Numbered from the stretch's first letter, positions 52,101-60,376 are shown. The stretch: DNA of 64,000 nt from an uncultured Poribacteria bacterium (GCA_951828385.1 OX639973.1:1488001-1552000); one strand, 5' to 3'. Notes: generated from the sequence alone by a model not told the origin. Numbers and translations are program-made.

Positions 52101-52126
52101 ATGAGTTGGACATCGTTGTTTTTCAT
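49112..52126 (-). CDS. Membrane-anchored ECF sigma factor - BNR/Asp-box propeller fusion (copy F)
   Basis: 1004 residues. Region 2 (ALVKKYQRSVHALAWRKIGD, AEDITQEAFLKAYRRL), region 4 (DRTVITLYYLGGMTYEEISN), helix (PWAIGVSTIAVIFLMLGVG) and PYSFDATSEMTVEIIEAPVV, then Asp-box repeats: ASKDDGQTWDLVH, RSEDNGKTWQAIN, RSTDLGNSWDDIT, RSTDGGNTWLPPQL, RSTDGGKSWDMVN, KTTDAGKSWKAVE, SFDKGNNWIDLTP. Closely related to copy C over its full length, so the two arose by duplication of a BNR-type gene. GAGGTGTCCG precedes ATG 52126. Confidence 0.92.
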   Translation of the reverse strand: MKNNDVQLIQRVLDGDDTAFSALVKKYQRSVHALAWRKIGDFHIAEDITQEAFLKAYRRLSTLKEPQSFASWLYVITANQCKAWLRKKRTWMQSLEDTSSAQLEKATYSGHIIEENERMTEEAQREVVKKLLEKLQESDRTVITLYYLGGMTYEEISNFLGVSVGAIKSRLHRARQRLKKEEPMIREALGNFQITPHLTENIMREISRLRPIAPSGSKPLVPWAIGVSTIAVIFLMLGVGTEYLSRFQKPYSFDATSEMTVEIIEAPVVLDLESKPDIRTQLGSTAAPSQNDGVGQRPDEVLFAAAQSEGEDVSVPKRQWIQAGPIKGSRTDGLLATSEGALYAFADMQIYKLEADGKAGRHIFDFRSLVNSRPPEAPLAKWKDTLYIMLANELFASKDDGQTWDLVHALPDVHYNAIGLILTEQAFYAAFENGIYRSEDNGKTWQAINDGLMIGDMGYIRSIVNIQDTLFAGTNNGLYRLSTDSWQRVEFPVSVGRIRSTAVTEERLYVVAGMADTDPRKVSRGEQRAWSIFRSTDLGNSWDDITPTNAWAVKGWPPFVKLIAAGDTLLAMEQGMVRSTDGGNTWLPPQLPGASPTMNADVNNAMAVNENVFYAGSGEDGLHRSTDGGKSWDMVNITPDTGQIGNLIAHRENSKGDHKPLTLYARYEEEKVVKTTDAGKSWKAVEIKIPMTAPRRERTPSITHIIKADGKIYAKGGDLLGIGKTQLYSVSTDNNSLVPIQGMPIFDAMELRFESSRIRRMRMDGSNLSDASIIEQLQKKSPGADEFFRQMAKWDPRQPDIYPQLGFRKGAFAVSGNTFYMEYNYKFFRWEPGDTEWYDTEQEETVELTPNLAFRGLKLAASGNTVYVGKRDGHLVVSFDKGNNWIDLTPALPFPVKTFNAIMSAGSTVYVATDAGILTSDDGRHWHIVTDAEGKNLIMEHLAFDGTTVYGVSKTGVYRLEDENDMWKEVVSEVPERVTSFAVDRNVLYVGTQGSGILHFSLDE

Positions 52127-52173
52127 CGGACACCTCTGGACAGGGAATGTTCATTACTTTACATCAACCCTTA

Positions 52174-52202
52174 GTGACGCGACGAGCCATTAAAAAGTTT
52201 CA
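52174..52202 (-). promoter_or_regulatory. ECF-type promoter of copy F
   Basis: Minus strand TGAAAC, 17 nt, CGTCAC, 48 nt before the start codon. The best match of the set to the general ECF pattern (TGAAAC and CGTC). Confidence 0.68.
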
Positions 52203-52406
52203 CAATTCTGAAAATTTTTATTTCACAGGCTTCACAGGAGGATACAGGTTCATCAAAAGAGAGACAAGATTCCATTATGGTGATAACGAGAGGTTAGGAG
52301 GATTTGTAGTTGCTTCTTTCTGTGAGTGGGATTATAGCACAAATTTAGCGGAGAAGCGTAATAGAAATGGGGGAGGTGTGAGGCTAAGGCAAGGGATTAA
52401 GGGGAC
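52203..52406. other. Spacer between array units F and G
   Basis: Contains the conserved flank (GAGGTTAGGAGGATTTGTAG near 52290 and TTATAGCACAAATTTAGCG). No gene is seen. Confidence 0.5.
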
Positions 52407-52444
52407 GGAGGCAAAACACTTGCAATCCGCAAGTGATTACCTCC
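52407..52444 (-). terminator. Terminator-like hairpin of sigma-WD40 copy G
   Basis: GGAGGCAAAACACTTGC and GCAAGTGATTACCTCC arms around AATCC; no strong T-run follows on the minus strand. Confidence 0.6.
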
Positions 52445-52463
52445 GCTATAATCTGTTTTACTG

Positions 52464-55400
52464 TTATTCGCTTTTAGACGAACCCGCGAGGATTTCATCC
52501 CAATCCCACAAGAGAATTGTGCCATCTTCCCCTGTGCTGACGAGCGTTTGACCATCAGGTGAAAATGCTAACGTTTCCACTTTTTGCGTATGCCCATCAA
52601 GAACAATGATTTGATTTCCCGTTGTAACGTCCCACAATTGGATGGCACCGTGGTTAAGTCCGTTCACAAGGATTGTCCCATCTGGTGAAAACACCAACGG
52701 TTCCGGATAACTTTGAAATGTCATATTACCCCGCTTATGCTCAGTGCTAACTGATAGAAGTGTATTGCCAGTATCCACTTCCCATAAACGGATCTGACTA
52801 TGTACCCCGGCAGCGAGCAAGGTGCCATCTGGCGAAAATTCCAACGCAGAAATACCCTCCGGATTCTCTCGCGCCGTCGGCTCTGCAAAGGCAACCAGTG
52901 CCTCACCCGTCGCAACGTCCCACATTTGGATTTTTCCGCCTTGAGTTCCACTGATGAGCCATCTACCATCAGGCGAAAACGCCAATGCTGAAACTATTGG
53001 TATATTGTGAATATCGGCTCCGAAATCCAGATCAGCGAGAGGAATTGCCTGTTCATCACCAGTTTCCGTGTTCCACAAGCGAATTTCACCAAGGCCCGTA
53101 AACGCCACAGTCTTACCATCAGGAGAAAAGGTCAGTGCTTCGGCTCCCATAGTATATTGCAAGGTTGCCAGTTCACGACCTGTCTTTACATCCGTCAGGC
53201 GAATCAAATGATCTGTCCGCCAAGTAGAAAACCCTGCCCCGAAGATCATAGACCCTTCTGCCCCTACACTAACGAGTTTCGTGCCATCCGGTGAAAACGC
53301 CAAAGTCGATAACTTGTCCCGATGCCCTTCAGTCTGAACAGTGGGTTTTTGAGGGGGCTTCACATCCCAAAAGGTAACTTCACCATTAAATGCCACACTC
53401 GCCAGTAGGGGGTTTTTGCTTGGGTGTTTCTTCAAGGTTACCTCGCCCCTACGATCTTCAAAGAAGGTCGCGGCTCTGACCCATTGCGTGTGTCCAGTGA
53501 TACGGTCAGCAAGTGGAGCACCATTTTCTGTATCCCAGAACCGGATCATACCATCTGCACTACCACTTACAAGCGTGGTGCTATCTGGCGAAAACGCTAA
53601 TGCCGTAATACCGTTAATATGGCCAGTAAATGTCGCCAGTAGTTCTCCGGTGCTGGTATCCCACAACTGTACTGTCTTATCGACACTCCCACTGGCAAGC
53701 ATTTTTCCGTCTGGGGAAAATGCTAACACGTTTATCCAATTTGTATGCTTTTGAAGCGTAATCCATTTGTCGCGGTTGTTGATATCCCATAAACGGACAG
53801 TTTTATCTGTGCTTCCACTGGCGAGGCGAGTACCATCAGCTGAAAAAGCCAATACTGAGACTGAGACCTGACTTTTTTGACTTTTTCGACTGTACCTAAA
53901 TACTACTTGATTTTTTTTAACTTGTACTCGATTTTTTTCAACTTGCCCAGACGGTGGTGGTCGACGTACAGATTTATCGGGCGACTGAAGAGACAAATCC
54001 AAATGTCCTCTGAGGGTAAATAACGCTTTGTGAGTCGCTATGTCCCACACCTGAATCTTCCCATCCGTTCTTCCAATCGCAACCTTATCGTGTGCGATAG
54101 CATAGACCCCAGCATCAAGAACATCCGGACCAAACGCATTTAATGTCCCACTTCTGAGATGCCTCATCGTCCCCTCTCCCGTCTCAACATCCGACCGAGT
54201 AATTGTGTCCCCCAAATTACTCAAACTGACAAGTGTTTTCCCATCTGAAGAAAACTGTAATGCTGAGGCAGAATCATACAAATTAGTGAGTAACACCTCC
54301 CGTTGTGTGGCTATCTCCCACAAACGGATCCTTGTTTCTGAAGCCCTACCACTGCCGCCATTTGCGAGGAAGCGACCATCGGGTGAAAATGCAAGAGATT
54401 GGCACATTCCCGTAAATAGGGACTTCTCTTCACCTGTCTCTACATCGTATAGCCACACACCGATGTTACTCCCCACAGCAAGTTGTGTACCATCCGGCGA
54501 AAACTGAATCGCATTAATGCCGCCTTTTCCGAGACGCGCTTTTGCCTCTTTGGGGAGTTCCCATTGTGAGTAGTTTTCAACTGTTTCCTCTGCTTGTGCT
54601 TCAGCGACCAATGCTGAAACCTCGTTAGGCTGCTGATTGGAAGGAGCGTTCTTGCTCGGTGTGTTGGCATTTCCGAATTGCGTCCGCACATCCGGTTTGG
54701 ATTCAAGGTTTAGTACCACTGGTGCTTCAATGAGTTCAACTGTCATCTCTGATACAGCATCAAAACTGTAAGGTTGCTGGAAACGCGATAAGTATTGCGT
54801 CCCGACACCCAACATCAAAAACACGACAACTAACGCTGAAACACCGATAGTTCCCCATGGCACTAACGGTTTACTGCCGGACGGGGTAACGGGTTTCAGA
54901 CGCGCGATTTCTTGCATGATGTTGTCCGTAAGACTCGGTGTGATTTGGAAATTCTCTAAAGCCTCTCGTATCATCGGTTCCTCCTTCTTCAGACGTCGTC
55001 GAGCACGGTAAACGCGAGTTTTAATCGTTCCTACTGATACGCCTAAAAACTCGCTGATCTCCTTATACGTCATTCCCCCGAGGTAATGAAGCGTGATGAC
55101 GGTGCGTTCACTCTCCTGAAGTTTCGCAAGCAACTTCTTGACGACTTCGCGCTGTGCTTCCTCCGTTGTCTGCTCGTTTTCCGCAATAACATATCCCGAA
55201 TACGTCGCTCTTTCTAACGCCGTGCTATTTATATCTTCCAACGACTGCGTTGATAAACGTTTCTTACGAAGCCACATTTTGCAGTAGTTTGCCGCTATCA
55301 CATAGAGCCAACTCGCGAACCGCTGCGGTTCCTTCAGCGTAGAGAGTCGCTGATACGCTTTCAGGAACGTATCCTGTGTGATATCCTCGGCGATATGGAA

Positions 55401-55523
55401 ATCACCGATCTTCCGCCACACCAGCGCATGAACGGATCTCTGATATTTTTTCACAAGCGCAGAGAACGCAGTATCATCGCCATCAAGCACGCGTTGGATG
55501 AGTTGAGCATCGTTGTTTTTCAT
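52464..55523 (-). CDS. Membrane-anchored ECF sigma factor - WD40 propeller fusion (copy G)
   Basis: 1019 residues, the longest copy. Region 2 (ALVKKYQRSVHALVWRKIGD, AEDITQDTFLKAYQRL), region 4 (ERTVITLHYLGGMTYKEISE), helix (PWGTIGVSALVVVFLMLGVG), PYSFDAVSEMTVELIEAPVV, WD40 repeats. Its extra length has two sources: the 48-bp element (53405-53452, RRGEVTLKKHPSKNPL) and a low-complexity insertion around 53870-53950 (QVEKNRVQVKKNQVV, RKSQKSQVS) between two blades, where copies B and D have only about 10 residues. GAGGTATCCG precedes ATG 55523. Confidence 0.92.
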   Translation of the reverse strand: MKNNDAQLIQRVLDGDDTAFSALVKKYQRSVHALVWRKIGDFHIAEDITQDTFLKAYQRLSTLKEPQRFASWLYVIAANYCKMWLRKKRLSTQSLEDINSTALERATYSGYVIAENEQTTEEAQREVVKKLLAKLQESERTVITLHYLGGMTYKEISEFLGVSVGTIKTRVYRARRRLKKEEPMIREALENFQITPSLTDNIMQEIARLKPVTPSGSKPLVPWGTIGVSALVVVFLMLGVGTQYLSRFQQPYSFDAVSEMTVELIEAPVVLNLESKPDVRTQFGNANTPSKNAPSNQQPNEVSALVAEAQAEETVENYSQWELPKEAKARLGKGGINAIQFSPDGTQLAVGSNIGVWLYDVETGEEKSLFTGMCQSLAFSPDGRFLANGGSGRASETRIRLWEIATQREVLLTNLYDSASALQFSSDGKTLVSLSNLGDTITRSDVETGEGTMRHLRSGTLNAFGPDVLDAGVYAIAHDKVAIGRTDGKIQVWDIATHKALFTLRGHLDLSLQSPDKSVRRPPPSGQVEKNRVQVKKNQVVFRYSRKSQKSQVSVSVLAFSADGTRLASGSTDKTVRLWDINNRDKWITLQKHTNWINVLAFSPDGKMLASGSVDKTVQLWDTSTGELLATFTGHINGITALAFSPDSTTLVSGSADGMIRFWDTENGAPLADRITGHTQWVRAATFFEDRRGEVTLKKHPSKNPLLASVAFNGEVTFWDVKPPQKPTVQTEGHRDKLSTLAFSPDGTKLVSVGAEGSMIFGAGFSTWRTDHLIRLTDVKTGRELATLQYTMGAEALTFSPDGKTVAFTGLGEIRLWNTETGDEQAIPLADLDFGADIHNIPIVSALAFSPDGRWLISGTQGGKIQMWDVATGEALVAFAEPTARENPEGISALEFSPDGTLLAAGVHSQIRLWEVDTGNTLLSVSTEHKRGNMTFQSYPEPLVFSPDGTILVNGLNHGAIQLWDVTTGNQIIVLDGHTQKVETLAFSPDGQTLVSTGEDGTILLWDWDEILAGSSKSE
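53405..53452. repeat. 48-bp palindrome-ended element in WD40 copy G
   Basis: Differs from the copy D element at one base by my reading. Same position in the propeller, same frame. Confidence 0.9.
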
Positions 55524-55570
55524 CGGATACCTCTGAAAAGGGAATGTCCATCAATTCATATCAACATTTA

Positions 55571-55599
55571 ATGATGCGACTTGAGATGAAAAGGTCACA
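55571..55599 (-). promoter_or_regulatory. ECF-type promoter of copy G
   Basis: Minus strand TGTGAC, 17 nt, CATCAT, 48 nt before the start codon. Confidence 0.58.
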
Positions 55600-55789
55600 C
55601 AATTCTGCAAACTTTTAATTCCCAAGTTTCGGTTTGCAAGTTTCGCCGAAAGATGCGGGTTCATGCAAAGAAGGTTGAGATTCCGTTCTGCTCTAAAAGA
55701 GAGGTAAGGAGGATTTGTAGTTGCTTCTTGCTGTGAGTGGGATTATAGCACAAATTTAGCGATAGAAGAAGCGTAATGGAAAAGAATAA

Positions 55790-55826
55790 GGAGGTAATCA
55801 CTTGCAATCCGCAAGTGATTACCTCC
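55790..55826 (-). terminator. Perfect 16-bp hairpin after sigma-WD40 copy H
   Basis: GGAGGTAATCACTTGC (55790-55805), loop AATCC, GCAAGTGATTACCTCC (55811-55826). The minus-strand sequence behind it is TTATTCTTTTCC. Confidence 0.75.
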
Positions 55827-55845
55827 GCTACAATCTATTTTACCG

Positions 55846-58749
55846 TTATTCGCTTTTAGAGGAACCCGCGAGGATCTCATCCCAATCCCACAAGAGAATT
55901 GTACCATCCATAGCAGTGCTGACGAGTGTTCGACCATCAGGTGAAAATGCTAACGTTTCCACTTTTTGCGTGTGCCCATCAAGGACAGCAATAGCACTCC
56001 CTGTTGTAACATCCCACAATTGGATGACACCGTGGGCAAGTCCGTTAACAAGGATTGTGCCATCTGGTGAAAACACCAACGGTTCTGGAGGACCATGGAA
56101 TACCCGTTTACCGCGTTGATGCACAGTGCTAACTGAAAAAAGTTTATGACCCGTACTCACGTCCCATAAATGAAGTTGACTATCTGCTCCGGCAGCAAGT
56201 AAGGTAAAATCTTGAGAAAGTGCCAACGCGGAAATAACACCCAGATTTTCCCGCGCCGTCGATTTTATAAAGGTGGGTACGGCTTCACCGGTTGCGACGA
56301 CCCATGCTTGGATATCACCATGTTGCGTTCCACTGACAAGTATTGCGCCATCTGGCGAAAACGCCAATGCAGAAATCGGAGCTATATTGCGAATATCGTT
56401 CTCAACGAGAAGGATTTCTTGTTCATCACCGGTTTCTGTATTCCACAAGTTAATTTCACCAATACTACCAAGTGCCACCGTTTTACCATCAGGAGAAAAG
56501 ATCAGTTCATTGGTGCCTCTACCATACTGCAACGTTGCCAGTTCACGCCCTGTCTTTACATCCATCAGGTGAATCAAAGTTGGCCAAGTGGAAACAAGAT
56601 GACCGAACAATATGCTCGGCTCGGGGAGCGAAGCCCTTTCTGACGCTGCACTAACGAGTTTTGTGCCATCAGGAGAGAACGCTAAAATTGGGAACCAATC
56701 CCCATGTTCTGCAGCTTGGATACTGGACTTTTGCGATGTTTTTGCATCCCAAAAGGTAATTACACGATTAACCGCCACACTCGCCAGTAGGGGCGAGGTC
56801 ACCTCGCCCCTACGATCCTCAAAGAAAGTTGCCGCCTTCATCGACTGCGTGTGTCCAGTGATACGGTCAGCCAGCGGAGCTCCAGTCTCTGTCCGCCAGA
56901 ACCGGATTATGCCATCTATGCTGCTACTTGCAAGCGTTTTCCCATCGGGTGAAAACGCTAACGCAGTAATACCATTAAGATGACCGGTGAGCGTCGCGCG
57001 TGGTTCCCCGGTAGTCGTATCCCACAATTGCACTGTTTTATCTATACTGCCACTGGCAAGCATTTTTCCATCGGGTGAAAACGCTAACACATTTATCCAA
57101 CCTGTATGTTTTTGCAGCGTAACCGATTCACCGTCGGCGGTGAGATCCCATAATCGAACTGTCTTATCTATGTTGCCACTGGCGAGACGGGTACCATCGG
57201 GCGAAAACGTCACTGCTAAAACCGAATCTTTAGCTACGTGTCCTCTGAGCGTGGATAATTTTTTGCGGGTTGTTACGTCCCATAACTGAATTGTCCCGTC
57301 CTTCTTTCCAGTCGCGATTTTATCGTTTGTCATTGCGTAAACACCACTAAAATCCTCCGAACTAAAGAGACCGGTACCGAATAGTCCAGTTTTAAGGTAC
57401 TTTGTTTCCTCTCTTCCATTCTCAATATTCCACCTGCCAATTCCAGGTCCCCAACTACCCATAAGTGTTTTCCCATCTGAGGAGAATCGCAATACGGAGG
57501 CAGCCGCGTACCAGTCAATAAGTGGTTCTTCGCGCTCGGTAGCAATCTCCCACACTTGGATTGACATCTCCGCGGAAGCTCCATCGCTGCTGGCAAGGAA
57601 ACGGCCATCCGGTGAAAATGCAAGCGTATGGCACATTCCCCAAAAGAGAGACTCCTCTTTACCTGTTTCTATATTGTACAGCCACACACCGATATCCGTT
57701 CCCACAGCGAGTTGTGTTCCATCCGGCGCAAACTGCATTGCATTAATACCGCCTTTTCCAAAACGCGCTTTCGCTTCTTTGGGCAGCTGCCATTGAGAAT
57801 AATCTGTATCCATTTCCTCCGATTGTGCGTCTGCAACCGATGCCGAAACATCGTTAGGCTGCTGATTGGCGGTATCGCTTTTGCTCGGCGTGTTGGCATT
57901 TCCCAACTGTCTCCGAACATTCGGTTTGGATTCAATATCCAGCACAACAGGTGCCTCAATCAATTCTACCGTCATCTCTGATGCAGCATCGAAACTGTAA
58001 GGTTTTTGAAAACGTGTTAAGTATTGGCTACCGAGACCTAACGTCAAAAGAACGACTACTAATGTGGAAACACCTATTGCCCATGGAACGAACGGTTTAC
58101 CATTAGGTGGCGCAATCGGTTTCAGACGCGAAATCTCGCGCATGATATTTTCTGTCAAATTCGGTGTGATCTGGAAATTGCCTAAAGCCTCTCGAATCAT
58201 CGGTTCCTCCTCCTTTAAGCGGCGACGCGCTCGGTAGAGACGATTCTTAATCGCAGCTACCGATACGCCTAAAAACTCGCTGATCTCCTCATAATTCATT
58301 CCCCCGAGGTAATGAAGCGTAATGACTGTTCGCTCGCTTTCCTGTAACTTCGCAAGCAACTTTTTGACGATCTCGCGTTGTGTTTCCGCTGTCATACGCT
58401 CGTTCTCTGCAATAACATATCCAGAATACGTCGCTTTTTCTAACTGCGCGCTGTTTGTCTCTTCCAACGATTGTGTCCACAGACGTTTTTTACGAAGCCA
58501 CGTACTACAATGGTTTGCTGCTATTACATAGAGCCAACTCGCGAAACGCTGCGGTTTTTTTAGCGTTGAGAGCCTCTGATGCGCTTTCAGGAACGTATCC
58601 TGTGTGATATCCTCGGCGATATGGAAATCTCCGATCTTTCGCCACGCCAGCGCGTGAACGGATCTCTGATATTTTCTCACAAGCACAGAAAACGCAGTAT
58701 CATCGCCATCAAGAACGCGTTGGATGAGCTGAACATCGTCGTTTTTCAT
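55846..58749 (-). CDS. Membrane-anchored ECF sigma factor - WD40 propeller fusion (copy H)
   Basis: 967 residues from ATG 58749 (GAGGTGTCCG upstream; an ATG five codons earlier overlaps that ribosome site). Region 2 (VLVRKYQRSVHALAWRKIGD, AEDITQDTFLKAHQRL), region 4 (ERTVITLHYLGGMNYEEISE), helix (PWAIGVSTLVVVLLTLGLG), PYSFDAASEMTVELIEAPVV, WD40 repeats. At the site of the 48-bp element it has the short form RRGEVTSPLL, encoded by a 27-bp perfect palindrome (56787-56813). One blade deviates in its WD motif (IQAWVVATGEA in place of IQMWDVATGEA). Confidence 0.92.
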   Translation of the reverse strand: MKNDDVQLIQRVLDGDDTAFSVLVRKYQRSVHALAWRKIGDFHIAEDITQDTFLKAHQRLSTLKKPQRFASWLYVIAANHCSTWLRKKRLWTQSLEETNSAQLEKATYSGYVIAENERMTAETQREIVKKLLAKLQESERTVITLHYLGGMNYEEISEFLGVSVAAIKNRLYRARRRLKEEEPMIREALGNFQITPNLTENIMREISRLKPIAPPNGKPFVPWAIGVSTLVVVLLTLGLGSQYLTRFQKPYSFDAASEMTVELIEAPVVLDIESKPNVRRQLGNANTPSKSDTANQQPNDVSASVADAQSEEMDTDYSQWQLPKEAKARFGKGGINAMQFAPDGTQLAVGTDIGVWLYNIETGKEESLFWGMCHTLAFSPDGRFLASSDGASAEMSIQVWEIATEREEPLIDWYAAASVLRFSSDGKTLMGSWGPGIGRWNIENGREETKYLKTGLFGTGLFSSEDFSGVYAMTNDKIATGKKDGTIQLWDVTTRKKLSTLRGHVAKDSVLAVTFSPDGTRLASGNIDKTVRLWDLTADGESVTLQKHTGWINVLAFSPDGKMLASGSIDKTVQLWDTTTGEPRATLTGHLNGITALAFSPDGKTLASSSIDGIIRFWRTETGAPLADRITGHTQSMKAATFFEDRRGEVTSPLLASVAVNRVITFWDAKTSQKSSIQAAEHGDWFPILAFSPDGTKLVSAASERASLPEPSILFGHLVSTWPTLIHLMDVKTGRELATLQYGRGTNELIFSPDGKTVALGSIGEINLWNTETGDEQEILLVENDIRNIAPISALAFSPDGAILVSGTQHGDIQAWVVATGEAVPTFIKSTARENLGVISALALSQDFTLLAAGADSQLHLWDVSTGHKLFSVSTVHQRGKRVFHGPPEPLVFSPDGTILVNGLAHGVIQLWDVTTGSAIAVLDGHTQKVETLAFSPDGRTLVSTAMDGTILLWDWDEILAGSSKSE
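56787..56813. repeat. 27-bp perfect palindrome (short form of the 48-bp element) in copy H
   Basis: GTAGGGGCGAGGT, one C, ACCTCGCCCCTAC: 13-bp arms with full pairing. It occupies the same position as the 48-bp elements of copies D and G and keeps the frame (9 codons). Confidence 0.88.
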
Positions 58750-58796
58750 CGGACACCTCTGCAAAGGGAATATTCGTCAATTCACATCAACACTTA

Positions 58797-58825
58797 GTGA
58801 CGCTACCTGAGATAAAAAAGTCTCA
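58797..58825 (-). promoter_or_regulatory. ECF-type promoter of copy H
   Basis: Minus strand TGAGAC, 17 nt, CGTCAC, 48 nt before the start codon. Confidence 0.64.
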
Positions 58826-58915
58826 TAATTCTCAAAAAAAGTAGGAGTGGGTTCATGAAAAAGGGTTAAGATTCTATTTTCTTGACAACGAGAGGTGAGG
58901 CTTTTGAAGGATTTA

Positions 58916-60376
58916 TCATTTTGAGTTTTCTGGATGAGATAACACATACGCATAATGTTCACCTTCATCGACCGCCAGACTTATCGGGCGGCTCGCCAGA
59001 AACGGTAAAAATAGACGTATCTCTCCGTTACTCAATTGACTCCTTTTATTTTTCATGCTTTCTTCTCTATAGTATAATCGCAGATAATAATCGCTGATAA
59101 TAGGTATAATAGAAAAGAACCCGTTTGCGGTGACGATGTAAAGTCGATTCCCGGAAATTTGAAAATCTGTGACAGGTCCCATTAATTGTTTTAATCGTTT
59201 GTCTTCAACGTCCATCGTCTCGCTTGATGGCTCTGGGAGGATTTCCTGCCTCTTTCCGTTTGCGACTGCATACGCACGTGCCGGAATGCTGCGAGTGAGG
59301 GTCTTTTGCCCAGTCTCGGTGAGATACTTGCGAAAATCCAACGCCAGGTTATGGTAAACTATAATTGGGCTTGTCGTGAGAGGATCATCCCCGAAAGGAT
59401 CATCAAAGCTGCGGTATGTATCAAAACTGAACAGATCGTATGTTGGGTCTCTCAGCCACTCCACTACCAGAAAAACCGACGATGCACGAACTTTCTCCTG
59501 TTTGCTGCTGCGGAGTTGTAAAAACTGGCGTTCAGACAGGCGTGGTTCCCAGCGTTCTACCAGGAGTGGGTCCCAGAGTTCTTCGGGAAAATTGTTTGAA
59601 GTCGGGAGTGGGATCTGTTCCACTTCAGGGCTGCCGGGTTTCAGGCTTAGCAACCACCAGCGTTTCTCCAGTTCAATAGTTTTGATGAGTCGCGCCTGTC
59701 CGAAATTTTCCAGTTCAATAATTTTGACATGGCGCGCCTGTCCAAAATCTATGGAAAAAACGTATACGGTGTCATTCGCACCCATAACATAGAGGTGAGA
59801 TCCGCTAACATCAAAGTCCCTAATGGCATTTTGATAGGGTAAATGCAAGGTAGATTCAAGCACGGGGTGTAAGGGTTGTTCTATATTAACGAGATACAAC
59901 TGTTTTTTTCCTGAGACAACCACATAGTGTCCAGCGATCAGTGCCTTACCGATGACATCGCCGAACGGGAGGGATGTCAGATAGGACGGACATTTCGGGA
60001 TAGAAACATCAATAACATGCAAGTGCCTTTCGGTCGTGAGGTAGGCATGCTTTCCAGCGAGGATGACAGTATTGTTTGGACCGACACGGTGCGGGAGTTG
60101 GATAGAAGCCGCAAGCGTCGGATGTTCCAAATCTTCGAGCTCTATCACGCTGAAAATGCTGGTCTCTTTGGATTTTGCAGAGGTAACCGTCTTTTGGCTT
60201 TGCTCTGTAGCATTTTTTTCAGACTGCTCAAGACTGTATGCGGGCGCGGATTCTTCGTAGTAGCGTTCAACTGGATTCTGCTCAAGATGCCTCGAACTGC
60301 ACCCTATGTGAATAACAGAAAGTAGTAACATTACTGTCAGAAACGCAAAGATTGATTTAGCAAGAACTTTTAGCAT
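58916..60376 (-). CDS. LVIVD-type beta-propeller lipoprotein (copy 1)
   Basis: 486 residues. Lipoprotein signal AFLTVMLLLSVIHIGCSSR with the Cys in HIGC. The body has LVIVD-like blades: HAYLTTERHLHVIDVSIPKC, HYVVVSGKKQLYLVNIEQPL, SHLYVMGANDTVYVFSIDFG, NRLYIVTANGFFSIIPI, ending HYAYVLSHPENSK. Paralogous to the genes at 60676-62076 and 62500-63903. A 42-bp tandem duplication (59668-59751) repeats FGQARHVKIIELEN as FGQARLIKTIELEK. AGGAG lies 6 bases before the ATG, and all three paralogues share this AGGAGAAAAC ribosome site. The remnant ECF promoter at 60519-60547 points at it. Confidence 0.82.
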   Translation of the reverse strand: MLKVLAKSIFAFLTVMLLLSVIHIGCSSRHLEQNPVERYYEESAPAYSLEQSEKNATEQSQKTVTSAKSKETSIFSVIELEDLEHPTLAASIQLPHRVGPNNTVILAGKHAYLTTERHLHVIDVSIPKCPSYLTSLPFGDVIGKALIAGHYVVVSGKKQLYLVNIEQPLHPVLESTLHLPYQNAIRDFDVSGSHLYVMGANDTVYVFSIDFGQARHVKIIELENFGQARLIKTIELEKRWWLLSLKPGSPEVEQIPLPTSNNFPEELWDPLLVERWEPRLSERQFLQLRSSKQEKVRASSVFLVVEWLRDPTYDLFSFDTYRSFDDPFGDDPLTTSPIIVYHNLALDFRKYLTETGQKTLTRSIPARAYAVANGKRQEILPEPSSETMDVEDKRLKQLMGPVTDFQISGNRLYIVTANGFFSIIPIISDYYLRLYYREESMKNKRSQLSNGEIRLFLPFLASRPISLAVDEGEHYAYVLSHPENSK

